Below, piece after piece: positions 26,020 to 34,766 of a stretch of DNA of 64,000 bases (the first letter of the stretch is position 1; every line of letters starts with the position of its first letter). Source of the stretch: Metapseudomonas otitidis (GTDB taxonomy: Bacteria; Pseudomonadota; Gammaproteobacteria; Pseudomonadales; Pseudomonadaceae); NCBI RefSeq assembly GCF_900111835.1, contig NZ_FOJP01000008.1, forward strand, positions 124,001 through 188,000, read 5' to 3'. A program made the translations under genes and the position numbers. A model generated the notes under the pieces. That model was not told the DNA's origin, ran no database searches, and was given only the letters and a program-made list of their open reading frames with translations.

Positions 26020-29004
26020 ATGGAGCAGGGCATGGCGTGGGAGGCGGCTTCGGGCGCCTGGTTGCACCTCGGGCAGGACGAGGCGCCGCCGCGCTGCGTG
26101 GCCTTCTGTGGCGAGGTCCCGGCGCTGTGGCTGGTGCTGCTGGGCGGTGCCCGCGAGGTGCCGGCCGTCACCCCGGCCACGGCGGGCTACCAGGTGCCGG
26201 CCATCGGCCTGCGGGTATCGCTGGAACAGGCCCTGGCCAACTGGCAGCGGTTGGGCGGGTGGCTGCGGGCGCACCCGCAGTTCTACCGCGTGCCCGCCCT
26301 GGGCCTGTGCCTGGCGGCGGTGGAGGCGTGGTTGCGGACGGCAGCCGAGGACCAGGGTACGGCCTGGCTGCAGGGTGACCTGGATGCCGTTTCCGGGCCG
26401 TTCGACCGCAACGCTCCCTCGTGCAGCGGCTTCTGGCGCTGGAATGCCGATGACCGGCTCCAGGCCCTGGCCGATGGCTTGGCGGACCTGCACCGCCTCA
26501 CCGGCGTGATGGATTTCGAGGAACTGGGCGAGTGGCACCGTGGGTTCGGCTTCGGCACCCTGCGCCACCCCTGGTTCGAGGCCCTGGGGCAACTGGATGG
26601 GTTCGCCGCGTTGGAGCACCCCTTCCCGGCGCTGCCGCCCTGTGAGCCGGTGGAACATGATCCCTGGTGGGAGCACAGCTACCGGGCCCACGCCCAGGAC
26701 GATCGCTGGGGCCTGGTCAACCAGGCGGACGGCACCTGGCACGAGGCCCCGCGCTGGGACGCCATCCTGCCGGACAGCCACAGCTTCATCCGCGTCTGGG
26801 TACGCCAGGGCGCGCTGTGGGGTGTGCTGCAGATCGAACCGGCGGTGGAGCTGCTGCTGGCCCCGCAATTCGACGCGGTGGTGGACAGCGCCTGTGACGA
26901 CCACATGGTGGCCAGCCAGGGCGGCCTGCTGGGGCTGATGCACATTCCCAGCGGCCAGTGGCGGCTGCCGCCGCGCTTCCACGAGCTGCGCCGGGAGACC
27001 GACGAGCTGCTGCGGGCCCGGGAGGGTGCGCACTACGGCTTCCTCGACCTCGACGGTCAGTGGCGGGTGCCGCCCCGCTACCAGGACACACGGCCCTTCG
27101 GTGGCACGCTCGCCTTCGACGCCCCGGGCCTGGCCTGGGTGATGGCGGAGGGCCGCTGGGGCCTGCTGGACGAGCAGGGCCAGGAGCGCCTGGCCTGCCG
27201 CTACGACCAGGTGGAGTGGCGGCAGGAGCATGACCATCGCGGCTGGCGCGTAGGGCGGGACGGCCGCCAGGGCTGGGTCGGCATCGACGGCCGCGAGGCG
27301 GTGCCCTGCGAATGGGACGAGGTGGACTGCTACGAGCCCTACCGGCACCCCCTGCAGGCCGAGGGCATCTACCGGGTGACCCGCAACGGCCTGCACGGCC
27401 TGCTGCCGGCGCTGGGCGACTGGCACGTGGCCCCGCGCTACACGGAGATCGAACCGCTGGGGCTCGGCCAGGGGGCCGCGCCGTTGCCGGCCGACCCCTG
27501 GCGCAATGCGCCGGAGCCGGACGGCAGCCTGGCGGTGTGGATCGCCGAGGGCAGTGGCGAGCCCGGCGCGCCGGGGCTGCTGATCCGTGTGCGCGATCAG
27601 CAGGGGTGCGCGGTGATCGACGAACGCGAACGGCAGTGGGTGCCGCCGTCGCCGGGGCTGGTGGAAACCCTGGGCAACGGCAACCAGCGCTGGCTGAAGC
27701 GAACCGATGAGCAGGACCGCCAGCAGCTTTGGAGCCTGGCCCGTGGCGAGCCCGCGCTGCCCGGCTGGCACGCCGGGGTCGAGGTGCTGGAGCTGCCGGA
27801 CCAGCCGCTGCTGCTGACCTTCGAACGCCTCGACGGCCCCGAGGGTTTCAGCCTGGGCCTGCGCCTGTGGCGGGAAACGGGCGAACCTGCGCTGGAGGGC
27901 TGCTTCAGCGCCCTGGCGGGCCAATCGTTCTGGCTGCCACGGCTGGACGAGGACACCCGCGAACAACTGCTCGAGGCCTGGAGCCGTGGGCAGGACGTAC
28001 CGGCCGAGGCCTGGGAGGCGGGGCAGGCACAGCCCTGTTTCGTCCGCCCCGGCCAGCCCCGGCAGAGTGCCCAGGCGGCCTGGCAGGCGCGCTACCAGGC
28101 CGGCGACCTGCAGGCCGCGTTGGCCCTGTCGCGCCTGGCCGCTTCCCCCACGGAGGCCTACGCCTGGGCCCGCCGGGCTTGTGCACTGGACGGCGGCACG
28201 GGCACGCCGAGCGCGGGCGCCTGGTTGCAACTGACGCGCCTGGCGCTGCAAGGCGCGGGCGGTGATGACGCCCTGCCGGCGGCCCGTGACTGGGTGGCCC
28301 GGGTGCGGGCGTCGGAGCCTGAGCTGGACGAAGGCTTCGAGGCCTCGGCCCTGGAGGCACGCCTGTGGCTGGACCCGGCTGCAGGCCCGGTGGATGGCGC
28401 GCGGGCCCTGGCGGCGGCCGATTACCTGGTTGCGGTGACCGGCACGACCCAGGCGCTGCACCACGAGGGGCGCTACCTGCTGGGGCGCTGCCACCGTGAG
28501 GGGCAGGGCACAGCGGTGGACCTGGACGCCGCCCGCGAGCACTGGCGCATCGCGGCCGCCGACGGCCATGGCGCCGCTACCCGGGCGTTGGTGGAGCTGC
28601 TGGCCGAGCAGGCCTCGGCCGAGGACGACCAAGCCGCCGCCGAGCGCCTGTGGCTGGAGGCCCGGCAGCACGCCTGGAACTACCTGGAGCACCCCGGCGA
28701 CGCCGGTGACGCGGCGGTGATCACCGCCTTGCACGGGGTCTGTGGCGAGCTGGAACTGCTCAGCGAGCCCCTCGATTGGGCGGCCGCCGAATACCACCTG
28801 TTGCAGGCCGCCGAGGCGGGCCATCTGCCTGCCATGGGCTTGCTGGCAGTGGAGGTCTATCGCCGACGCGGGAGCCCGCTGCGGGACGGTCGCCAGGCCC
28901 GTGCCTGGGCGCTGCGCCATGCCGAGGCCAGTGGCGCGCTGCCGGCGGAAGCGCCGGCCGCCTGGCGCTGGCTGCTGGGCTGGCTCCTCTGGCTGCGGGG
29001 GTGA
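26020..29004 (+). CDS. WG-repeat and Sel1-like repeat protein
   Basis: A 994-residue protein without signal peptide. The first 220 residues are unassigned. About seven WG-type repeats run over residues 225-485, including RWGLVNQADGTW, HYGFLDLDGQWRVPPRY, RWGLLDEQGQE and QGWVGIDGRE. Residues about 690-990 are helical Sel1/TPR-like units (GRCHREGQGTAVDLDAAREHW). Such scaffolds bind proteins or peptides and are common in bacterial conflict and stress loci. The ATG at 26020 is preferred because AGGAGG lies 9 bases upstream. It is divergent from the TerD-like gene, which suggests joint function. Confidence 0.75.
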   Translation: MEQGMAWEAASGAWLHLGQDEAPPRCVAFCGEVPALWLVLLGGAREVPAVTPATAGYQVPAIGLRVSLEQALANWQRLGGWLRAHPQFYRVPALGLCLAAVEAWLRTAAEDQGTAWLQGDLDAVSGPFDRNAPSCSGFWRWNADDRLQALADGLADLHRLTGVMDFEELGEWHRGFGFGTLRHPWFEALGQLDGFAALEHPFPALPPCEPVEHDPWWEHSYRAHAQDDRWGLVNQADGTWHEAPRWDAILPDSHSFIRVWVRQGALWGVLQIEPAVELLLAPQFDAVVDSACDDHMVASQGGLLGLMHIPSGQWRLPPRFHELRRETDELLRAREGAHYGFLDLDGQWRVPPRYQDTRPFGGTLAFDAPGLAWVMAEGRWGLLDEQGQERLACRYDQVEWRQEHDHRGWRVGRDGRQGWVGIDGREAVPCEWDEVDCYEPYRHPLQAEGIYRVTRNGLHGLLPALGDWHVAPRYTEIEPLGLGQGAAPLPADPWRNAPEPDGSLAVWIAEGSGEPGAPGLLIRVRDQQGCAVIDERERQWVPPSPGLVETLGNGNQRWLKRTDEQDRQQLWSLARGEPALPGWHAGVEVLELPDQPLLLTFERLDGPEGFSLGLRLWRETGEPALEGCFSALAGQSFWLPRLDEDTREQLLEAWSRGQDVPAEAWEAGQAQPCFVRPGQPRQSAQAAWQARYQAGDLQAALALSRLAASPTEAYAWARRACALDGGTGTPSAGAWLQLTRLALQGAGGDDALPAARDWVARVRASEPELDEGFEASALEARLWLDPAAGPVDGARALAAADYLVAVTGTTQALHHEGRYLLGRCHREGQGTAVDLDAAREHWRIAAADGHGAATRALVELLAEQASAEDDQAAAERLWLEARQHAWNYLEHPGDAGDAAVITALHGVCGELELLSEPLDWAAAEYHLLQAAEAGHLPAMGLLAVEVYRRRGSPLRDGRQARAWALRHAEASGALPAEAPAAWRWLLGWLLWLRG

Positions 29005-29040
29005 GGCATGGGCCGCCCGGGAGGGCGGCCCGTGGGCCTC
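29003..29040. terminator. GC-rich hairpin between convergent genes
   Basis: GGGCCGCCC and GGGCGGCCC pair perfectly around GGGA, with GAGGC and GCCTC as an outer extension. It sits exactly between the convergent WG-repeat and aldehyde dehydrogenase stops. There is no T-run, so it may be a weak or bidirectional terminator. Confidence 0.5.
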
Positions 29041-30535
29041 AGTAGGTGATGCACACCGACTTCAGCTCGGTGAAGCCTTCGATGGCGGCGCGGCCGAACT
29101 CGCGGCCGATGCCGGAGTGCTTGTAGCCGCCGAAGGGCAGGTTGGGGTCCACCGGGACGTGGTTGTTGACCCAGACGGTGCCGGCCTCGATGCGCGGAAT
29201 GAGGTCCATCACCCGGCCCAGGTCGTTGCTCCAGATGCTCGCGGCCAGGCCGTAGGGGCTGTCGTTGACCATCTCCACGGCCTGGTCCAGGTCGGTCCAG
29301 GGCAGCACCGACAGCACCGGGCCGAAGATTTCCTCACGGGCTGGGGTCATGGACTGGCTGACGTTGGCCAGCACGGTGGGCTCGACGAAGAAGCCCGGCA
29401 GGTCCGGCTGGCCGCCGCCGATGCAGACCCGCGCGCCCTGTTCCCGGGCCTGGCCCAGGTGATGCAGGACGTGCTGCTGGTGGCGGCGCGAGACCAGTGC
29501 GTTGATCTGCGCCTCCGGGTCCAGACCGGGGCCGACCTTCATGCCGGCGACGCCGGCACAGAGCGCCTCGACGAAGGCGTCGTAGCGGCTGGCATGCACG
29601 TACAGGCGCGAGGCCGCCGCACACACCTGCCCCTGGTTGAGCAGGCCGCCGCCGATGGCGCCGGCCACGGCCTGGTCGATGTCGGCATCGGGCAGCACCA
29701 GCATGGGGTTCTTGCCGCCCAGTTCGAGGGTGAAGCGGGTCAGGTTGTCCAGCGCCGCGTGGCCGACCTTGCGGCCGACGGCGGTGGAGCCGGTGAAGGA
29801 CACCTTGTTCACCAGCGGGTGGGCCACCAGGGCGGCACCGGCGTCGGCCCCGCCCACCAGCACGTTGAACACCCCGGCCGGCACCCCGGCCTGGAGCGCC
29901 AGTTCGGCCAGGCGCAGGGCGGTCAGCGGGGTCTCGTCCGCCGGCTTGATGACGATGGTGCAGCCGCAGGCCAGCGCCGGCACCACCTTCCACAGGGCGA
30001 TCATCATCGGGAAGTTCCACGGCACGATGCCGGCCACCACCCCGGCCGGCTCGCGGCGGGTGTAGGCGTTGAAGCGCGCACCGGCGGGCACGGGGATGGA
30101 CACGTCGAGGGTCTGGCCTTCGATCTTGGTGGCCCAGCCGGCCATGTAGCGCATGTAGTTCACCGAGGCGCCCACTTCCACCGCGCGGGCCAGGTGGATG
30201 GATTTGCCCTGGTTGAGGGTTTCCAGCTGGGCCAGTTCCTCGCCGTGGGCCTCCACCAGGTCGGCGAAGCGCAGCAGCACCCGCTCGCGCTCGGCCGGGG
30301 CCAGGCGGCTCCAGATACCGGAGCGGAAGGCAGTGCGGGCGGACTGCACGGCGGCATCCACCTGGTCCAGGTCGGCCTGGACGGTCTGTGCCAGCACCTC
30401 GCCGCTGGCGGGGTTGTGGATCGGCCGCAGGGTGCCCTGGGCGGGTTGCTGCTGGGCGCCGTCGATGAACGAGGCGTGGTGGCGGGCGACGAAGGCGTCG
30501 ACGGCGGGCAGGGTGGGAATCAGTGCGTGGCTCAC
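29039..30535 (-). CDS. NAD-dependent aldehyde dehydrogenase, phenylacetaldehyde dehydrogenase-like
   Basis: A 498-residue aldehyde dehydrogenase. The nucleophile is the Cys in NQGQVCAAASRLYVH and the general base the Glu in ELGGKNPM; IVPWNFP and FTGSTAVG bind NAD. The NQGQVCAA form and overall pattern resemble FeaB/PadA phenylacetaldehyde dehydrogenases, but other aromatic or aliphatic aldehydes are possible. A FeaR-like regulator 10 kb away supports an aromatic-amine role. It is a single gene with an unusually structured upstream region. Confidence 0.85.
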   Translation of the reverse strand: MSHALIPTLPAVDAFVARHHASFIDGAQQQPAQGTLRPIHNPASGEVLAQTVQADLDQVDAAVQSARTAFRSGIWSRLAPAERERVLLRFADLVEAHGEELAQLETLNQGKSIHLARAVEVGASVNYMRYMAGWATKIEGQTLDVSIPVPAGARFNAYTRREPAGVVAGIVPWNFPMMIALWKVVPALACGCTIVIKPADETPLTALRLAELALQAGVPAGVFNVLVGGADAGAALVAHPLVNKVSFTGSTAVGRKVGHAALDNLTRFTLELGGKNPMLVLPDADIDQAVAGAIGGGLLNQGQVCAAASRLYVHASRYDAFVEALCAGVAGMKVGPGLDPEAQINALVSRRHQQHVLHHLGQAREQGARVCIGGGQPDLPGFFVEPTVLANVSQSMTPAREEIFGPVLSVLPWTDLDQAVEMVNDSPYGLAASIWSNDLGRVMDLIPRIEAGTVWVNNHVPVDPNLPFGGYKHSGIGREFGRAAIEGFTELKSVCITY

Positions 30536-30613
30536 GGGCGGCTCCGGGTTCGAGGCAGTTCAGGGAAGGCCCGGAAAGGGCGTTCCCCAGCTTACGAACC
30601 CCGCTGTGGCCCG

Positions 30614-30706
30614 GCTTGACTCTGCCTGCCAGGCGCACATGACCCTGCGTGCAGGGGCGGCGCCCCGTCACCCAGCGGCAACGGTGTTGGCACGCAGGGT
30701 CAAGCC
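30614..30706. promoter_or_regulatory. triple TGACCCTGCGTGC motif, candidate operator array
   Basis: GGCTTGACTCTGCCTGCCA (30614-30632) and TGACCCTGCGTGC (30640-30652) are direct copies. The third lies on the other strand at 30688-30706 and matches the first at 17 of 19 positions and the second over 13 of 13. It lies about 80-170 bases upstream of the aldehyde dehydrogenase start. Confidence 0.5.
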
Positions 30707-30822
30707 AGCCTGCGGCGGCTGGGCGATAGTGGGCCTGCCGCTCGTGGGCGGCAGGCTTTACTTCATCAGCGCTCCGTTTTTCAGTTTTTGTGCCGCCGTG
30801 TTGGTCACCGGCGGCTTTTTTT
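30640..30822 (+). ncRNA. candidate structured small RNA ending at an orphan terminator
   Basis: A perfect 13-bp outer stem (30640-30652 with 30690-30702) encloses a 5-bp hairpin. A perfect 9-bp hairpin (30733-30741 with 30748-30756) and then a terminator follow. No + strand gene precedes the terminator, since the upstream gene is on the other strand. The promoter is not identified, so the 5' end is a guess. The same dyads could instead be protein-binding sites. Confidence 0.3.
30792..30822 (+). terminator. Rho-independent terminator without an upstream gene
   Basis: GCCGCCG and CGGCGGC form a 7-bp stem around a 10-base loop, followed by seven T. The nearest upstream + strand gene ends at 29004 behind its own hairpin, so this terminator needs another transcript. 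Confidence 0.85.
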
Positions 30823-30846
30823 CGCCTGCGGGTTTGTAGGCACGGT

Positions 30847-30877
30847 GATGCGGTTCGCCGAGCTCACCGCATCCTAC
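30847..30877. repeat. GTAG-type REP unit, second location
   Basis: GATGCGGT and ACCGCATC form an 8-bp stem, followed by CTAC (GTAG on the other strand). It matches the unit at 4818-4848 except for a few loop bases. Confidence 0.65.
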
Positions 30878-30962
30878 GGGGCGCTCTGCATCGCCTTCTT
30901 GAAGCGCCGTCAGGCGCCGCGTAGGTTGGTGGGCCGGACTGATAACCCCAAGGATGATGACC

Positions 30963-31424
30963 ATGGCTCTCGTGCGTGTTGCCCGTTCCGATGATTTGCC
31001 GGCCGCGAGTGCGGTGTGCCTGGCGGCGTTCCGTGGCCGGGTGGCGCCGACCCTGGGGGCGGAAGGGGTGGCCACTTTCGAGGCGCTGGCGCAGCCCGAG
31101 GCGTTCGCGGCGCGGCAGGCCGGGGGCAACCGGTTGTGGGTGGCCGAGCACGCGGGGCGGGTGGTCGGGGTGGTGGAGCTGCGTGAGCAGCGGCACCTGT
31201 CGATGCTGTTCGTCGACCCGGGCTGCCAGGGGCAGGGCATCGGCCGGGCGCTGGTGCAGGCCGTGGTGCCGGCGGTGCTGGCCGAGGGGCTGACGGTGAA
31301 TGCCTCGCTGACCTCGGTGGAGGCTTACCGGCGCTTCGGTTTCACCTGCACGGGCGAGGTGTTCGAGCAGCGTGGCCTGGTGTGCCAGCCGATGGTGCTG
31401 GCGCTGGAAGATCGCGCGCCCTGA
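30963..31424 (+). CDS. GNAT family N-acetyltransferase
   Basis: A 153-residue GNAT enzyme. Motif A (LFVDPGCQGQGIGRALV) carries the Q/G-x-x-G-x-G acetyl-CoA loop, and the end (AYRRFGF) is the usual motif B tyrosine region. The ATG at 30963 is preferred over one 9 bases earlier because AAGG lies at the right distance. The substrate, an amine or a protein amino terminus, cannot be told. Confidence 0.88.
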   Translation: MALVRVARSDDLPAASAVCLAAFRGRVAPTLGAEGVATFEALAQPEAFAARQAGGNRLWVAEHAGRVVGVVELREQRHLSMLFVDPGCQGQGIGRALVQAVVPAVLAEGLTVNASLTSVEAYRRFGFTCTGEVFEQRGLVCQPMVLALEDRAP

Positions 31425-31429
31425 ACGCA

Positions 31430-31454
31430 GAAAGCCCGGCAGGGCCGGGCTTTC
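31430..31454. terminator. bidirectional terminator between GNAT and dctM genes
   Basis: GAAAGCCCGGC and GCCGGGCTTTC pair over 11 bp around a 3-base loop, with A/T-rich stem base on both sides. It lies between convergent stops and can serve both transcripts. Confidence 0.85.
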
Positions 31455-31461
31455 TCGGGGA

Positions 31462-32745
31462 TCAGTTCATGCCGATCCAGTTGGGCAGGACCAGGGAGAT
31501 CCAGGGGACGTAGGTCACCAGCACGAGGAAGCCGAGCAGGATCAGCAGCCACGGCATGGCGGCGCGGATGGTCTGGGTCAGCGGCATGCCGGTCACCGCG
31601 GAGGTGACGAACAGGTTGAGCCCCACTGGTGGCGTCACCAGGCCGATCTCCAGGTTCACCACCATGATGATGCCGAGGTGGATCGGGTCGATGCCCAGCT
31701 TCATGGCGATGGGGAACAGGATGGGCGCGAGGATCAGGATGATCGCCGACGGCTCCATGAACGCCCCGGCGATCAGCAGCACGATGTTCACCACCAGCAG
31801 GAAGGTCACCGGCGTCAGGCCGGCATCCAGCACCCAGGCAGTGATCTGCTGCGGCAGCTGCTCGGTGGTCAGCACGTGGGCGAAGAGCATGGCGTTGGCG
31901 ATGATGAACATCAGCATGATCGACAGCTTGCCCGACTCCAGCAGCACCTTCGGCACTTCGCGGAAGGTCATGTCCTTGTAGACGAACAGCGCGATGAACG
32001 CCGAGTACACCGCTGCCACGGCGGCCGCCTCGGTGGGGGTGAACATGCCCGAGTAGATGCCGCCGAGGATGATCACCATCAGCAGCAGGCCCCAGATGGC
32101 ACGGCGGGCGGCGGTCAGCCATTCGCGGAAGGTGGCGCGGGGCAGGGCGGGGAGGTTCTTCTTCACCGCGACGATGTAGATGGCGATCATCAGCACCACG
32201 CCGAGCATGATGCCGGGCACGACGCCGGCCATGAACAGCTTGCCCACCGAGGTCTCGGTGGCGGCGGCGTAGACCACCATGACGATCGACGGCGGGATGA
32301 GGATGCCCAGGGTGCCGGCGTTGCAGACGATGCCAGCGCCGAACGACTGCGGGTAGCCCGAGCGCACCATGCCGGCGATGGCGATGGAGCCCACGGCGGC
32401 GACGGTGGCGGGGCTGGAGCCGGAGAGCGCGGCGAACAGCATGCAGGCCATGACGGCGGCGATGGCCAGGCCGCCACGGATGTGGCCGACGCAGGCGTTG
32501 GCGAAATCGATCAGCCGGCGTGCGACACCGCCGGTGGTCATGAAGGCGCCGGCCAGCAGGAAGAACGGGATCGCCAGCAGGGTGTAGTGCTCGGAGGTCT
32601 CGAACAGCTTGATGGCCAGCGAGCGCACCGAATCCGGGCTGAACAGCATGATGGTCACGGAGCCGGCCAGGCCCAGGGACACGCCGATGGGCACGCCCAT
32701 GAACATGAGCAGGAACAGCAGGAAGAACAGGAACAGGACGGTCAT
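31462..32745 (-). CDS. dctM: TRAP transporter large permease DctM
   Basis: A 427-residue integral membrane protein with about 12 helices, the DctM subunit of a C4-dicarboxylate TRAP transporter. It begins with a hydrophobic FLFFLLFLLMF stretch and has the family segments GVPIGVSLGLAG and PFFLLAGAFMTTGG. It drives sodium-coupled uptake together with DctQ and the DctP binding protein. Its start overlaps the dctQ stop by four bases. Confidence 0.93.
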   Translation of the reverse strand: MTVLFLFFLLFLLMFMGVPIGVSLGLAGSVTIMLFSPDSVRSLAIKLFETSEHYTLLAIPFFLLAGAFMTTGGVARRLIDFANACVGHIRGGLAIAAVMACMLFAALSGSSPATVAAVGSIAIAGMVRSGYPQSFGAGIVCNAGTLGILIPPSIVMVVYAAATETSVGKLFMAGVVPGIMLGVVLMIAIYIVAVKKNLPALPRATFREWLTAARRAIWGLLLMVIILGGIYSGMFTPTEAAAVAAVYSAFIALFVYKDMTFREVPKVLLESGKLSIMLMFIIANAMLFAHVLTTEQLPQQITAWVLDAGLTPVTFLLVVNIVLLIAGAFMEPSAIILILAPILFPIAMKLGIDPIHLGIIMVVNLEIGLVTPPVGLNLFVTSAVTGMPLTQTIRAAMPWLLILLGFLVLVTYVPWISLVLPNWIGMN

Positions 32746-33389
32746 TTCGAGTCTTCCTTGTGCGGGCTGTCGTCGTGCTCGGAGAGCTTGACCGCTTCGG
32801 CGGCTTCATCCGCGAGGCCGAGGCCGGTCTGGCGGCCCTGCAGGATGCGCACGAGGACTTCGGCAAAGCGGATGAACACCAGGGCGAAGCCCAGGGGCAG
32901 GATCAGGCCGATGTGCCATTGCTGGATGCCGTAGTGGCCCAGGTCTTCGGCGCCGATGCCGGCGGTGAACAGGGTCTGCACCCACTCGAAGCTGGCGGTG
33001 CCCATCAGCCCGGCATAGGCCAGGCAGCACAGGCAGGCGAGGATGCCGATGATGCGCTGGGCCGGACGGGGGAACAGCTTGACCACGGCGTCCACGCCGA
33101 TGTGGCCGGCGGTGCGCACGCCGTAGGCGAGGCCGAAGAAGATCAGCCAGGCGAACAGGGCCTTGGTCAGCGAGTTGCTCCAGGTCATGGCCTGGGCCAT
33201 GGCGAGGATGGAGTCGCCGATGCCGAACAGGGTTTCACTGGCCGACTCCCAACGGTCCGCCAGGTTGTAGAAGAGGGTGTAGAGGTTGTTGAGGATGACG
33301 TAGACGAAGGTCACCAGCGTCATGGCCGCCAGGAGGAAGGCGATGAAGGCCTCCTCGAAGTGGTCCCAGACGCGTCGGAGGGCGTTCAT
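32742..33389 (-). CDS. dctQ: TRAP transporter small permease DctQ
   Basis: A 215-residue protein with four membrane helices (about residues 12-35, 75-100, 115-135 and 165-185), the DctQ subunit. WSNSLTKALFAWLIFFGLAYGVRTAGHIGVD carries the family's conserved Arg and His. It lies between dctP and dctM in a standard dctPQM operon. Confidence 0.92.
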   Translation of the reverse strand: MNALRRVWDHFEEAFIAFLLAAMTLVTFVYVILNNLYTLFYNLADRWESASETLFGIGDSILAMAQAMTWSNSLTKALFAWLIFFGLAYGVRTAGHIGVDAVVKLFPRPAQRIIGILACLCCLAYAGLMGTASFEWVQTLFTAGIGAEDLGHYGIQQWHIGLILPLGFALVFIRFAEVLVRILQGRQTGLGLADEAAEAVKLSEHDDSPHKEDSK

Positions 33390-33455
33390 GGAGATTCTCC
33401 CGATGGCAGGAAGGACGACGGATGCGGGGCCTTGCGGCCCGCACCCGTGGTGGTC

Positions 33456-34661
<1,206 letters not shown>

Positions 34662-34680
34662 TCAGGGGTGGAGTGTGTTG

Positions 34681-34728
34681 TGGCGGAAACCCGCCAGATT
34701 TGTTCATTTGCGTGGCGGATTTCCGCCA
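34681..34728. promoter_or_regulatory. twin enhancer palindromes upstream of dctP
   Basis: TGGCGGAAACCCGCCA (34681-34696) and TGGCGGATTTCCGCCA (34713-34728) are near-identical palindromes with centres 32 bp apart, three helical turns. They lie about 96 and 128 bp upstream of the predicted sigma-54 start, where NtrC-family activators such as DctD bind. Confidence 0.75.
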
Positions 34729-34735
34729 TGTAGAG

Positions 34736-34761
34736 GCGCGGAGCGGCTGGCCGCTCCGCGC
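34736..34761. terminator. hairpin after the porin gene
   Basis: GCGCGGAGCGG and CCGCTCCGCGC form an 11-bp stem with a 4-base loop, just downstream of the porin stop on the minus strand. There is no clear T-run, so termination would be partial. Confidence 0.5.
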
Positions 34762-34766
34762 TGCTT

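Larger units (their letters stand above)
30536..30962. other. structured gap between aldehyde dehydrogenase and GNAT genes
   Basis: No protein gene is seen. Contents in order: three copies of a TGACYCTGCSTGC motif (two direct, one inverted), a small GGGGC/GCCCC hairpin, a perfect 9-bp hairpin, a strong + strand terminator with no gene in front of it, and a GTAG-type REP unit. AAGG before 30963 serves the GNAT gene. Confidence 0.6.

Noticed and set aside
30536-30710. Possible sigma-54 promoter for the aldehyde dehydrogenase (TGGCACG-like and TGGCAGG-like stretches)
   Set aside because: The GC at ten bases from GG is missing in both. The TGGCA words are part of the repeated TGACCCTGCGTGC motif.
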